A model generated the notes under the pieces. It saw only the letters and a program-made list of their open reading frames with translations, had not been told where the DNA came from and searched no databases. A program made the translations under genes and the position numbers. Positions 56,876-64,000 of a stretch of DNA of 64,000 nucleotides are shown here, piece by piece (the stretch's first letter is position 1; every line of letters starts with the position of its first letter). The DNA comes from Bin25 sp965221765 (GTDB lineage: Bacteria > Bacteroidota > Bacteroidia > Flavobacteriales > Flavobacteriaceae), in the NCBI GenBank assembly GCA_965221765.1, contig OZ244911.1, positions 186,001 to 250,000 on the forward strand, written 5' to 3'.

Positions 56876-57563
56876 GTGAATAGGTTTTTAATTCTAGTTG
56901 ATCTATTTGAAAAAATTCTATGGAATCACCAGGCTGGGGAAGTTCTTTTTTATCATAAGATTGATCAAATAGGCGGTAAGGGCTATAACCAATAATATTC
57001 CAACCACTTGGACTATTGACTGGATAAATACCTGTTTGATTTCCTCCAATGCCAACTGAGCCGGCCGCTACCTTTTTTCTTGGATTTTTTCTTCTTGGAG
57101 AATATAATGCTGAGTGGAGTCCCCCCAAATAAAAAAAACCAGGTAAAAATCCAATGAAATATACGGTATATTTTGATCCGCAGTGATATTGGATGATTTT
57201 TTGAGGCGATAGATTTAGTTGTTTGGACATATTTCCCATATCAACAGCATATGGCATTTGATAACAAACAGGAATCTTCCAATTTTTGGATTTTAATTTA
57301 AACTTGACACTACTTTTTGTATTGTAAAGCAATTTAATTTCATCCGTTAATTGTTTAATATTTATTATCGGATTTGCAAACTGAATAAGGATACTTGAAA
57401 ATCCATGAGTAATATCTAAAAAATCAAAATTTCTTTGTAAAACTTTTTTAAACTTCAAAATATCTAATAGAATATCGTAAGAAATTTTCTCTTCCCAATT
57501 GATGGTGAGTGCGTTTGGCGTTACCTGAAAAAAAGATATCGGAAACTTATGTTTATTCAGCAT
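56868..57563 (-). CDS. pxpB: 5-oxoprolinase subunit PxpB (KipI-like)
   Basis: A 231-residue subunit with the cyclophilin-like KipI domain. IGFLPGFFYLGGLHSALYSP, PRKKVAAGSVGIGGNQTGIY and NSPSGWNIIG are diagnostic. It acts in complex with PxpC and PxpA in the cytoplasm. It overlaps pxpA by seven bases and pxpC by eight, so the three subunits are translated together. Confidence 0.94.
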   Translation of the reverse strand: MLNKHKFPISFFQVTPNALTINWEEKISYDILLDILKFKKVLQRNFDFLDITHGFSSILIQFANPIINIKQLTDEIKLLYNTKSSVKFKLKSKNWKIPVCYQMPYAVDMGNMSKQLNLSPQKIIQYHCGSKYTVYFIGFLPGFFYLGGLHSALYSPRRKNPRKKVAAGSVGIGGNQTGIYPVNSPSGWNIIGYSPYRLFDQSYDKKELPQPGDSIEFFQIDQLELKTYSHD

Positions 57564-58294
57564 GATAGTTTTTTGGCCTCAAAATCGGAAACTAAAGAGT
57601 GTAAAATAATTTCAGCATATGGATTATCTCCATGAATGCAATAGGTATCAGCATGGATATCGATATAATTAGATTCAATGGTTAATACTTGATTTTTGAC
57701 AACCATTCGATGTAGATGTGAAAGAATTTTTCCGTATTCTGTATAACTACTTTCTTTTATTGAGCGATTAACTAATTGATAATTGTTATGATATGCTCGA
57801 TCGATAAATGCCTCTTTCAAGATTGGAATCTCAACTGACTGAAAAATATGTTCAGTCTTGGCATTATATGGAATTAGTAAATAACCATCTAATTTTAATT
57901 CAAAAAAAATTTGCAACATCATATCTGCATAATGTTCTTGATGACTAACGAGATGATATAGGGCACCATGGGGTTTTATGTGATGTAATTTGATTCTTTT
58001 GGAATCCAAAATGGTTAGAAAAACTTCTAATTGTTTGATAAGGGATGCTTTTAATTTATCTAAAGGAAGTTTCAAAGGTTTTCGACCAAAATTTTGAGCA
58101 TCTTCAAAAGATGGATGGGCGCCAATACCAACGTTATATTCAATGGCTAAGTCCATAGTTTGATTCATGGTGTATTTATTACCGGCATGACCACCACAAG
58201 CAATACTACAAAGGGATATAAAAGGCATTAATTGTTGATCGTTTCCAATGCCTTCACCCATATCGGCATTGATAATAATTTTATTACTTGGCAT
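57557..58294 (-). CDS. pxpA: 5-oxoprolinase subunit PxpA (LamB/YcsF family)
   Basis: A 245-residue TIM-barrel-like subunit. IIINADMGEGIGNDQQLMPF, SLCSIACGGHAGNKYTMNQT, VGIGAHPSFEDAQNFGRKPL and HHIKPHGALYHLVS are the family hallmarks, with the catalytic histidines and aspartate in place. It heads the pxpABC group and directly follows the NRAMP-like transporter gene with no gap. Confidence 0.95.
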   Translation of the reverse strand: MPSNKIIINADMGEGIGNDQQLMPFISLCSIACGGHAGNKYTMNQTMDLAIEYNVGIGAHPSFEDAQNFGRKPLKLPLDKLKASLIKQLEVFLTILDSKRIKLHHIKPHGALYHLVSHQEHYADMMLQIFFELKLDGYLLIPYNAKTEHIFQSVEIPILKEAFIDRAYHNNYQLVNRSIKESSYTEYGKILSHLHRMVVKNQVLTIESNYIDIHADTYCIHGDNPYAEIILHSLVSDFEAKKLSC

Positions 58295-59524
58295 TTATAT
58301 GATCTGAAAAACCGTTAAAAAACTTTTCAAACTAAGTAAAGTTGTCAGTAAAAAAATCAGAATTCCAATCAAGTTTTGAATTCGAGAATTCACATATGGC
58401 CCTAATAAATCAGTGCGGTTCATGATGATTAATATCGTTCCAACAATGATTGGAAGTAAAATTCCATTGGTTATTTGAGCAAATTGGATGACTTGAATTA
58501 ACTGAAAATCTAAAGAAGAAACCACAACCCCAAAAACTAAAACTATTAAAAACAATGTTCTAAATTCTTTTGATTTCAACGAGTTTTTCCATCCAAAACA
58601 ATTGCAAGTCACATAGGCAGCTGCCAAGGGTGCGGTAATAGCACTTGTTAGTCCGGCAGCAAATAAGCCAAAACCAATAATAGTTTTAGCATGTATCCCC
58701 AAAAGAGGTTCTATACCAATTGCCAAATCACTAACATGATGGATGGAAGTTAAATTTGAACCCGCCGCTGTAATAATGATCGATAAAGAAATGATTCCGC
58801 CCAGGGAAACTGAAATTATTAAATCCCAAATTCCATTGGATATATTTTTGGGGTTTTTCCATTTTTCTTTTGACAAATTAGCATGTAAAAAAAGATTATA
58901 GGGGACAATCGTTGTTCCAATTAAACCAATAACAGTTAATAAACTTCCCTTAGGAAGTTGAGGAACCAATAATCCATTGAGTAATTCTTTGATTGGAGGC
59001 ATCAAGATAACTGTCGAACTCAAAAAACACAAACTCATTAGCAATACGACACAAATTAAAATACGCTCCAATGTCAGATAATTTCCAACATATAATAGAG
59101 CCACAGCAATCATTCCAATGACTAGGGGATATAAATTGACTTTTAATGAATCAATGCTTAAATTAAAATTATTAAAAACAGTTTCTAATCCCAAAACAGC
59201 CCCTGAAATATTTCCAGCTTGATATGCTGAATTACCAATGAGGATAGCAGAAATAATCAAAAAAATCAAAACAATTTTTAATGCGGTTGGATTGGTTTTT
59301 TTTCGAATGATTTCACTGAGACTGCATTGAGAAACAATCCCTATTCTCATCACCATTTCTTGAAGAAAGATGGTTGCTATAATGGCTAATAACAAAGTCC
59401 ATAGGAGTTGAAAACCAAATTGAACACCCGCTATGGAGCAAATAGTGAGTGTACCGGGCCCAATAAAGGCTGCTGTAATTAAGGTGGCTGGACCGATGCT
59501 TTTAAAAAAACTATTCAACAGCAT
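58295..59524 (-). CDS. NRAMP-related transporter with altered substrate site
   Basis: A 409-residue polytopic protein with about 11 helices of the LeuT-like NRAMP fold. Family stretches are IGPATLITAAFIGPGTLTIC (helix 1) and GTTIVPYNLFLHANLSKEKW (helix 6). The metal-binding DPGN of helix 1 is GPGT (residues 22-25) and the helix 6 MPHN is VPYN. Asp, Asn and Met ligands are thus missing. I chose the ATG at 59524; the longer frame would overlap the divergent aldehyde dehydrogenase start. NRAMP-like proteins of this type are often next to pxpABC, so transport may serve that pathway rather than manganese or iron uptake. Confidence 0.85.
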   Translation of the reverse strand: MLLNSFFKSIGPATLITAAFIGPGTLTICSIAGVQFGFQLLWTLLLAIIATIFLQEMVMRIGIVSQCSLSEIIRKKTNPTALKIVLIFLIISAILIGNSAYQAGNISGAVLGLETVFNNFNLSIDSLKVNLYPLVIGMIAVALLYVGNYLTLERILICVVLLMSLCFLSSTVILMPPIKELLNGLLVPQLPKGSLLTVIGLIGTTIVPYNLFLHANLSKEKWKNPKNISNGIWDLIISVSLGGIISLSIIITAAGSNLTSIHHVSDLAIGIEPLLGIHAKTIIGFGLFAAGLTSAITAPLAAAYVTCNCFGWKNSLKSKEFRTLFLIVLVFGVVVSSLDFQLIQVIQFAQITNGILLPIIVGTILIIMNRTDLLGPYVNSRIQNLIGILIFLLTTLLSLKSFLTVFQII

Positions 59525-59564
59525 ATTGAATTTAATAATTTTAGGTTTTAATTCACTCAAAGTA

Positions 59565-61016
59565 ATGATACGAAATTCACATTTATACAAAACAAAAGCT
59601 TATATCAATGGTGATTTTATTTCTACTTCAACCAACAATAAATTTCCTGTTTATAATCCTTCTAACCATAAGCTTATTGCAAATGTGGTTAATTGCGATA
59701 CAAGGCTTGCAGAAAAAGCCATAGAATCAGCTCAAAAAGCTCTCAATCCTTGGCAATCATTATCATCAATCGAACGATCAATGATCCTAAGAAAATGGTT
59801 TGAGTTGCATATAAAATACATCGATGATCTTGCAGAAATATTAACGATAGAACAAGGAAAACCCTTGAATGAGGCTAGAGGAGAAATCAATTACGGAGCC
59901 TCCTTTATTGAATGGTTTGCTGAAGAAGCCAAAAGAGTTTATGGAGATACCATTCCTGGCCACCCACCTAATAAAAAGATTGTAGTCATCAAACAACCAA
60001 TAGGGGTCGTTGCCGCTATTACTCCTTGGAATTTTCCAAATGCGATGATTACCCGTAAAGTGGCCCCGGCTTTAGCAGCTGGATGTACTGTAATTGTTAA
60101 GCCTTCTGAATTAACACCACTTTCGGCATTATCATTAGGGCAGTTAGCCAATGAAGCGGGTTTTCCAAAAGGGGTGTTTAATGTCATTCCATCTCTCCAA
60201 GCCCAAGAAATCGGAGAAACTTTTTGCCAAAGCCCCATCATTAAAAAACTATCCTTTACAGGATCCACTAAAGTTGGAAAGTTATTGATGCAACAAAGCG
60301 CATCCACAGTAAAAAAACTATCTTTAGAACTAGGAGGAAATGCTCCTTTTATCGTATTTGAAGATGCAGATATTGCCCAAGCCGTAGAATCTGCAGTGGA
60401 TTCAAAATTTAGAAATGCTGGACAGACATGTGTATGTGCTAATCGAATTTTTGTTCATCGCGATGCCTATGATGAGTTTTCCAATAAGTTTATTCAGAAG
60501 GTTAAAAATTTGAAAGTAGGTGATGGATTTGAGCCTGATGTTGATATAGGACCACTGATTAATAAAGAAGCTATTGAATTCATTGACGATTTGGTTGAAG
60601 ATGCTCTAGAGGGGGGCGCAAAAATTTTCATAGGCCAAAGGGTTCATAGAAAGAAAAAATCTCTCTTTTATAATCCCATCGTATTGACGGATGTCACTTC
60701 AAACATGAAGATATTTCATAATGAAATATTTGGTCCCGTGGTTCCTTTATTCAAGTTTTCAAATGAAAAAGAAGTGATAGAATTAGCAAATAATACACCT
60801 TACGGATTGGCTTCTTATTTTTTTGGAAAAGATCATTCAAAAATTTGGCGAGTGAGTGAGCAGTTGGAATATGGTATGGTAGGTATTAATACAGGGATGA
60901 TTTCCACCACATTAGCTCCTTTTGGAGGGGTCAAACAAAGTGGGTTTGGAAAAGAAGGTTCAAAGTATGGTATAGAAGATTATCTCATCACTAAATATCT
61001 TTCTTGGTCTATATAA
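59565..61016 (+). CDS. NAD(P)-dependent aldehyde dehydrogenase (succinate-semialdehyde type)
   Basis: A 483-residue aldehyde dehydrogenase. KQPIGVVAAITPWNFPNAMI, KPSELTPLSAL and FTGSTKVGKLL form the cofactor site. LELGGNAPFIVFEDAD has the general base Glu and RNAGQTCVCANR the nucleophile Cys289. GPVVPLFKF and GVNTG-like MVGINTGMIS are conserved. Overall it resembles GabD enzymes (succinate semialdehyde to succinate). I chose ATG 59565 (MIRNSHLYKTKAYINGDF), 40 bases from the divergent transporter gene, which suggests a shared promoter region. Exact substrate is an inference. Confidence 0.93.
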   Translation: MIRNSHLYKTKAYINGDFISTSTNNKFPVYNPSNHKLIANVVNCDTRLAEKAIESAQKALNPWQSLSSIERSMILRKWFELHIKYIDDLAEILTIEQGKPLNEARGEINYGASFIEWFAEEAKRVYGDTIPGHPPNKKIVVIKQPIGVVAAITPWNFPNAMITRKVAPALAAGCTVIVKPSELTPLSALSLGQLANEAGFPKGVFNVIPSLQAQEIGETFCQSPIIKKLSFTGSTKVGKLLMQQSASTVKKLSLELGGNAPFIVFEDADIAQAVESAVDSKFRNAGQTCVCANRIFVHRDAYDEFSNKFIQKVKNLKVGDGFEPDVDIGPLINKEAIEFIDDLVEDALEGGAKIFIGQRVHRKKKSLFYNPIVLTDVTSNMKIFHNEIFGPVVPLFKFSNEKEVIELANNTPYGLASYFFGKDHSKIWRVSEQLEYGMVGINTGMISTTLAPFGGVKQSGFGKEGSKYGIEDYLITKYLSWSI

Positions 61017-61059
61017 TCTACCTTTCGATCTAGAAATGAGGCATTCAGGAGGACTAACT

Positions 61060-61205
61060 TTAAAAGTAGATCAACTAAAGCAAATGGATGGCAGAATTCA
61101 TTTATCTCTATATGGTATGAACTTTTCACGCATACGTCAATGAAGGAAATGTTTATAAAATCGGTTCTACTAAAAAAGTTGTGGGGCGTTTTACTTGTGG
61201 TCATT
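61060..61205 (+). other. Short degenerate coding stretch
   Basis: The frame from ATG 61089 reads MAEFIYLYMV, a stop, then TFHAYVNEGNVYKIGSTKK. This vaguely recalls the YKIGxTK block of GIY-YIG/T5orf172 nucleases. It is too short and broken to name; it may be a remnant left by the neighbouring insertion. Confidence 0.15.
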
Positions 61206-61210
61206 AATTA

Positions 61211-61227
61211 GTCGCTCCTTAAAAACT
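61211..61227 (+). repeat. IS5-like left terminal repeat
   Basis: GTCGCTCCTTAAAAACT is the inverted form of the repeat at 53907-53924 (two differences). It lies about 160 bases before the IS5 transposase N-terminus on the forward strand, the expected place for a left end. Confidence 0.6.
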
Positions 61228-62265
61228 CAAATAGAGTCCATCACCCCCTTGATATGTGGGATTGAACGGTATCCTACTGGCGAAAACAGGGTTTTGAAAT
61301 CGGCTAGGAAAGGCGTCTATGGTGTCTAAATTCTTGTAGAAATGATTAAAAAAGTAGCTCTCAAACAACCCTAGTGATTAGACTCGGCATTGAAACGTAT
61401 TGGCCATCCAAAACACAAGATCCCGTGGCTGGCGGATGCCATCGATTGGTCTTTTTTTGAAAACGCCTTGGAGGCGCTGTCTACCAAAACCGGCCCTCGG
61501 GCCCATCCTATTGGAGTGATGGTGGGTGGGTGGATGCTGAAACGGCTTTACTATTTAGGGGATGAAACGCTCATGGATCGCTGGATGGAACATCCTGATA
61601 GGCCATCCTTCATGGGTTTTGATGTCATGAACCACCAACCGCCTGGCGATTCCTCTGATGGGCGTCATTCCTAGAGATCGTATGGGTCCATCAGGCGTGG
61701 AAAAGATGTTTGCTTATGGGGTCTGGTTGCATCAGAAAGAAATCAAAAAATCTTCATCGGTGGTCTGATCGGATACCACCGTGCAAGGGAACAACGGGAG
61801 GGTTTCCACCGATACCCAACGGAACCAAAATGGGATGGACCCATGCCACCAGATGGCCAAAAAAGAAAACATAAAACAACGACAGACGGTTGCCAAGGCC
61901 TCCAAAGAACGGGGGCGTCCAACCGTTAACGGGAAGCCTCCCCAACGGGCCAAAAAAGCCCAAAAGGCCACTGCCAAAGGCAAGACCTTCGCGGGCCGAC
62001 CAGTCCGAGAGCTCGAACGAAAACCAGCTCCCCAACCAAAAGGTCTGTACCCAAAAGAACGGGGTCGGGACCAACGAGTGATCCATCAACAGCGATTCGA
62101 TCAAAACCAGCCATGCACCGCTGGCATGGCCAAAGGCCAAGCTCATCAAATGGATGCCTTTGGAAATAACGTCGGCTGGATGGTGACGGGAGGTCCGACC
62201 ATGATCATCACGGCCATCGGTGCTTCGGAGGCAGAGCCCCCAATAGGAATTTAACAACTTTTGCA
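61211..62265 (+). mobile_element. IS5-family insertion sequence remnant (5' part)
   Basis: The forward frame from 61390 reads IDWSFFENALEALSTKTGPR and PIGVMVGGWMLKRLYYLGDE, then MDRWMEHPDRPSFMGFD, the N-terminal part of IS5 transposases. After a frameshift it resumes with FPTDTQ-like VSTDTQRNQNGMDPCHQMAK and CIAKGKAHKQ-like MAKGQAHQMDAFGNNVGWMV. The C-terminal DDE part is missing. G+C is about half, well above the surroundings. With the 3' remnant at 53.3-53.9 kb at least two dead IS5 copies exist here. Confidence 0.75.
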
Positions 62266-62313
62266 TTCTAGTTTATTAACTTTTAGAATTTATTATAGTG
62301 TATCCTCCTTCTC

Positions 62314-62338
62314 AAAACCCTTTATTTACAAGGGTTTT
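62314..62338. repeat. Inverted repeat between two IS remnants
   Basis: AAAACCCTT and AAGGGTTTT form a 9-base stem with a 7-base loop. It could be a terminator or an end structure of the following ISL3-type element. A run of ten G follows at 62349-62358. Confidence 0.4.
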
Positions 62339-62379
62339 AGAGACTTTAGGGGGGGGGGAGGATTTGAATACCAAAAGAA

Positions 62380-62960
62380 AACACATTGCAACTATCACAA
62401 AGGATATGTGGTGGCCTGATATCTGCTCAAGAATTACTACCTGAGGTCACCTTGATGCATGATCGGTTTCATTTGATTTAAAATCTCAACAAGGCCATGG
62501 ACCAAGTACGGTGAAGAGAAGTCAAAAAAACAGGCGGTGCTGAAAAAAACTCAGTTGGCCATCCTAAAAAACGAGGACAACCAAACCGAAAAACAAAAAG
62601 AAATCTTCATAGAGAGTACAAGAAAGTAACCTCGAGGTCAGCCGCGTTTGGAAACTCAAAGAGGATTTCAAATCCTTGTTTGAATCGAGTAGCTGGCAGG
62701 AGGCCTCACCATACGTCCATCGTTGGATGGATCGCGTCCTTCAGTCCGGCATTCAAGAAGTCTGCCAGGTGGCCAGGAGGTTTCAAAACCATTGTCAAGG
62801 CGTTGGTCATGCCTAGTGTCATCCAAAGTCCAACGCCAAGTTGGAGCAATGGAATGGGAGAATTCAAGAAATCAAGGCCATTGGTCGAGGGTATCGAAAG
62901 TTCCAAAACTTTAGAGCAGCCGTCTTATTTTTTAATGGCGGTTTGAAACTTGCCCCACAA
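62380..62960 (+). pseudogene. ISL3-family transposase remnant (C-terminal half)
   Basis: Forward frames pieced together give AQELLPEVTLMHDRFHLI, LNKAMDQVR, and KKQAVLKKTQLAILKNEDNQ. They continue with LEVSRVWKLKEDFKSLFESS, WQEASPYVHRWMDRVLQSGI, EVCQVARRFQNHCQGV, then IQEIKAIGRGYRKFQNF and RAAVLFFNGGLKLAPQLL. This is the conserved C-terminal half of ISL3 transposases, including the HDRFH motif. There are several frameshifts and the N-terminal half is absent. It is inactive. Confidence 0.78.
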
Positions 62961-63300
62961 CTTTTGTAGTAGAACCATAAAATCTCATACATATTCCTCA
63001 TGTTTTTTGTTAAAAAAAATAAAAATCCATCCAACGTTTGAAATAATCAACCTATATCTTAAATTCATGCAAAAATTCTGATGTATCTTGATAAAACTCT
63101 AAACGCCTATAACATCATTTATTTTTTATATGAAATGTTACAAGAGATATTGATTTTAATCAATCATCCATACCGATGGAAATTGAAGTTAATGATGGCA
63201 TCTATCCAATCCTATACCCCTACACAAACTATGAGGAAATTTTACTTTTTAAACTTAAAAAGTGACTCAAAAATGCTCTAAAAAATAGATTTCGAATATC
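62961..63300. other. Non-coding stretch before the sigma factor gene
   Basis: AT-rich. A 66-codon frame at 63081 exists, but its composition and lack of any motif make it doubtful. The stretch should carry the promoter of the sigma factor gene, which I cannot place. Confidence 0.4.
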
Positions 63301-63855
63301 ATGAAAAATCTAAAAAAAAAGGATATTAAGCTGTTGGTCTTAGGATTAAAAGAAGGGAATGAAGAAGCCTTCAAAACTCTTTACCAACATTTTTGCACGA
63401 AGTTGTATCACTATATTTTTCAGTATGTCAAGTCGGCTCATGTTTCTGAAGAATTAGTTCAAGAAGTCTTTATTAAAATATGGCTAAAAAGATCTGAGTT
63501 GAAAGAAAAAAAAGACTTTTCCTCTTTTTTATTTGTAGTGACTCGTAATATGATTTATGATCATTTACGCAAATTGGCAAATAGAAATAAACTACATAAA
63601 ACATATTTTGAATTTCAAGAACTATTAACTAATAGAACTTTTGATGATGTTCAATTAAAAGAATATGAACGATTTCTGAACAACATCGTTCATACATTAT
63701 CAAAGCAAAAACAAAAAATCTATATATTAAGTACCAAAGAGGGTAAAAACGATAAAGAAATAGCTGAAATATTAGGGATTAGTTCTAAAACCGTAAAAAA
63801 TAATCTTTGGGAAATATTAAAAGTGATTAAAGAGCAACTTCGTCTTACTACTTGA
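63301..63855 (+). CDS. ECF RNA polymerase sigma factor (Bacteroidota RpoE/FecI-like)
   Basis: A 184-residue sigma-70 family member with only regions 2 and 4. Region 2 includes FKTLYQHFCTKLYHYIFQYV and SEELVQEVFIKIWLKRSEL; region 4 includes LSKQKQKIYILSTKEGKNDK and EIAEILGISSKTVKNNL (helix-turn-helix). Length and pattern fit the group found beside anti-sigma (FecR) and SusC/D genes in Bacteroidota. No anti-sigma gene follows directly within the window. Confidence 0.93.
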   Translation: MKNLKKKDIKLLVLGLKEGNEEAFKTLYQHFCTKLYHYIFQYVKSAHVSEELVQEVFIKIWLKRSELKEKKDFSSFLFVVTRNMIYDHLRKLANRNKLHKTYFEFQELLTNRTFDDVQLKEYERFLNNIVHTLSKQKQKIYILSTKEGKNDKEIAEILGISSKTVKNNLWEILKVIKEQLRLTT

Positions 63856-63899
63856 GAATGATTTCAGTTCAAACTTTCTTTGAAAGTACATCTTTGAAC

Positions 63900-63998
63900 T
63901 TAATTTAAGCTTTTTATTTTGATTTCTGGTCGACTAAAATTTAAATGATCGGGAATTTTTCCTTTGAGAAACGTATTACTATTATCGATTGTGGTGGG
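63900..63998 (-). CDS. Possible 3' end of a gene that runs off the window
   Basis: A reverse-strand frame of 32 codons is open to the window edge and ends with a TAA at 63900. It reads TIDNSNTFLKGKIPDHLNFS and then basic residues. It converges on the sigma factor gene. Too little is visible to name it. Confidence 0.3.
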   Translation of the reverse strand, partial: PTTIDNSNTFLKGKIPDHLNFSRPEIKIKSLN

Positions 63999-64000
63999 CA

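Noticed and set aside
61754..62266. 170-codon reverse-strand frame across the IS5 remnant
   Set aside because: Antisense shadow of the transposase; the forward frames match the IS5 family.
63081..63281. 66-codon forward frame before the sigma factor gene
   Set aside because: No motif, low-complexity composition and next to IS debris.
1..64000. CRISPR array or cas genes, rRNA genes, riboswitches
   Set aside because: No regularly spaced direct repeats, no Cas motifs, no rRNA stretches and no recognisable riboswitch leader were seen.

Overview
The window is a low-G+C bacterial chromosome segment from the phylum Bacteroidota. The evidence is a gldB-gldC pair beside nadE, FtsL-like and MurE/MraY proteins of Bacteroidota type, Cys-anchored lipoproteins with Bacteroidota-style signal peptides, a Bacteroidetes-type conjugation coupling protein and a FecI/RpoE-like ECF sigma factor. 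MurE carries the DNPR motif of meso-diaminopimelate ligases, so a Gram-negative cell wall is expected. About a quarter of the core genes start with TTG or GTG. Genus cannot be decided from the sequence alone. Many broken genes and dead insertion sequences point to a genome that is eroding, as in host-associated lineages; that is an inference.

Layout. 1-4.7 kb: 5' part of uvrA (reverse), endonuclease III, a Bcp-type peroxiredoxin, a conserved 477-residue protein of unknown role and a metallo-beta-lactamase-fold hydrolase. 4.8-5.9 kb: dead IS3-type transposase. 6.2-16.9 kb: housekeeping genes adk-obgE, mazG-like, aroA, queA, rlmN, polyprenyl synthase, dnaG, nadE (reverse), gldB and gldC. 17.1-19.0 kb: decay zone with an alpha/beta hydrolase broken by several frameshifts, a possible HepT remnant and a small orphan ORF. 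19.1-20.5 kb: engB and an alpha/beta hydrolase (reverse). 20.7-35.5 kb: complete division/cell-wall (dcw) cluster mraZ-rsmH-ftsL-ftsI-murE-mraY-murD-ftsW-murG-murC-ftsQ-ftsA-ftsZ, tightly packed with 1-4 base overlaps and preceded by a likely MraZ operator.

35.9-39.2 kb: a lipoprotein, one tRNA with CAT anticodon, and a decayed two-gene operon (ornithine-cyclodeaminase family plus proline-racemase family) that looks like a lost hydroxyproline-degradation pathway. 39.5-41.9 kb: rbfA, a LolC/E-like permease and two small membrane proteins. 42.5-45.6 kb: a 1059-residue surface lipoprotein with a coiled-coil base and clearly higher G+C than its surroundings. 46.1-49.1 kb: an SSB protein and a MobC/TraG-type coupling protein, probably leftovers of a conjugative element.

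49.7-52.4 kb: a type II restriction-modification locus (HEAT-repeat/methyltransferase fusion plus a CfrBI-like endonuclease) in which the methyltransferase has a frameshift, the endonuclease an internal stop, and the gene upstream is also broken. 53.3-53.9 kb: IS5-like remnant. 54.0-61.0 kb: carboxylesterase, catalytically dead dihydroorotase homologue, pxpC-pxpB-pxpA (5-oxoprolinase) with an NRAMP-related transporter that lacks the usual metal-binding residues, and a divergent aldehyde dehydrogenase. 61.2-63.0 kb: IS5- and ISL3-type remnants. 63.3-63.9 kb: ECF sigma factor.

No complete system here is certain to be undescribed. The best candidates for a second look are the large composition-shifted lipoprotein, the NRAMP-like/pxpABC cluster, the HEAT-methyltransferase fusion with its upstream partner, and three housekeeping enzymes that have lost metal ligands (DnaG, endonuclease III, dihydroorotase homologue).
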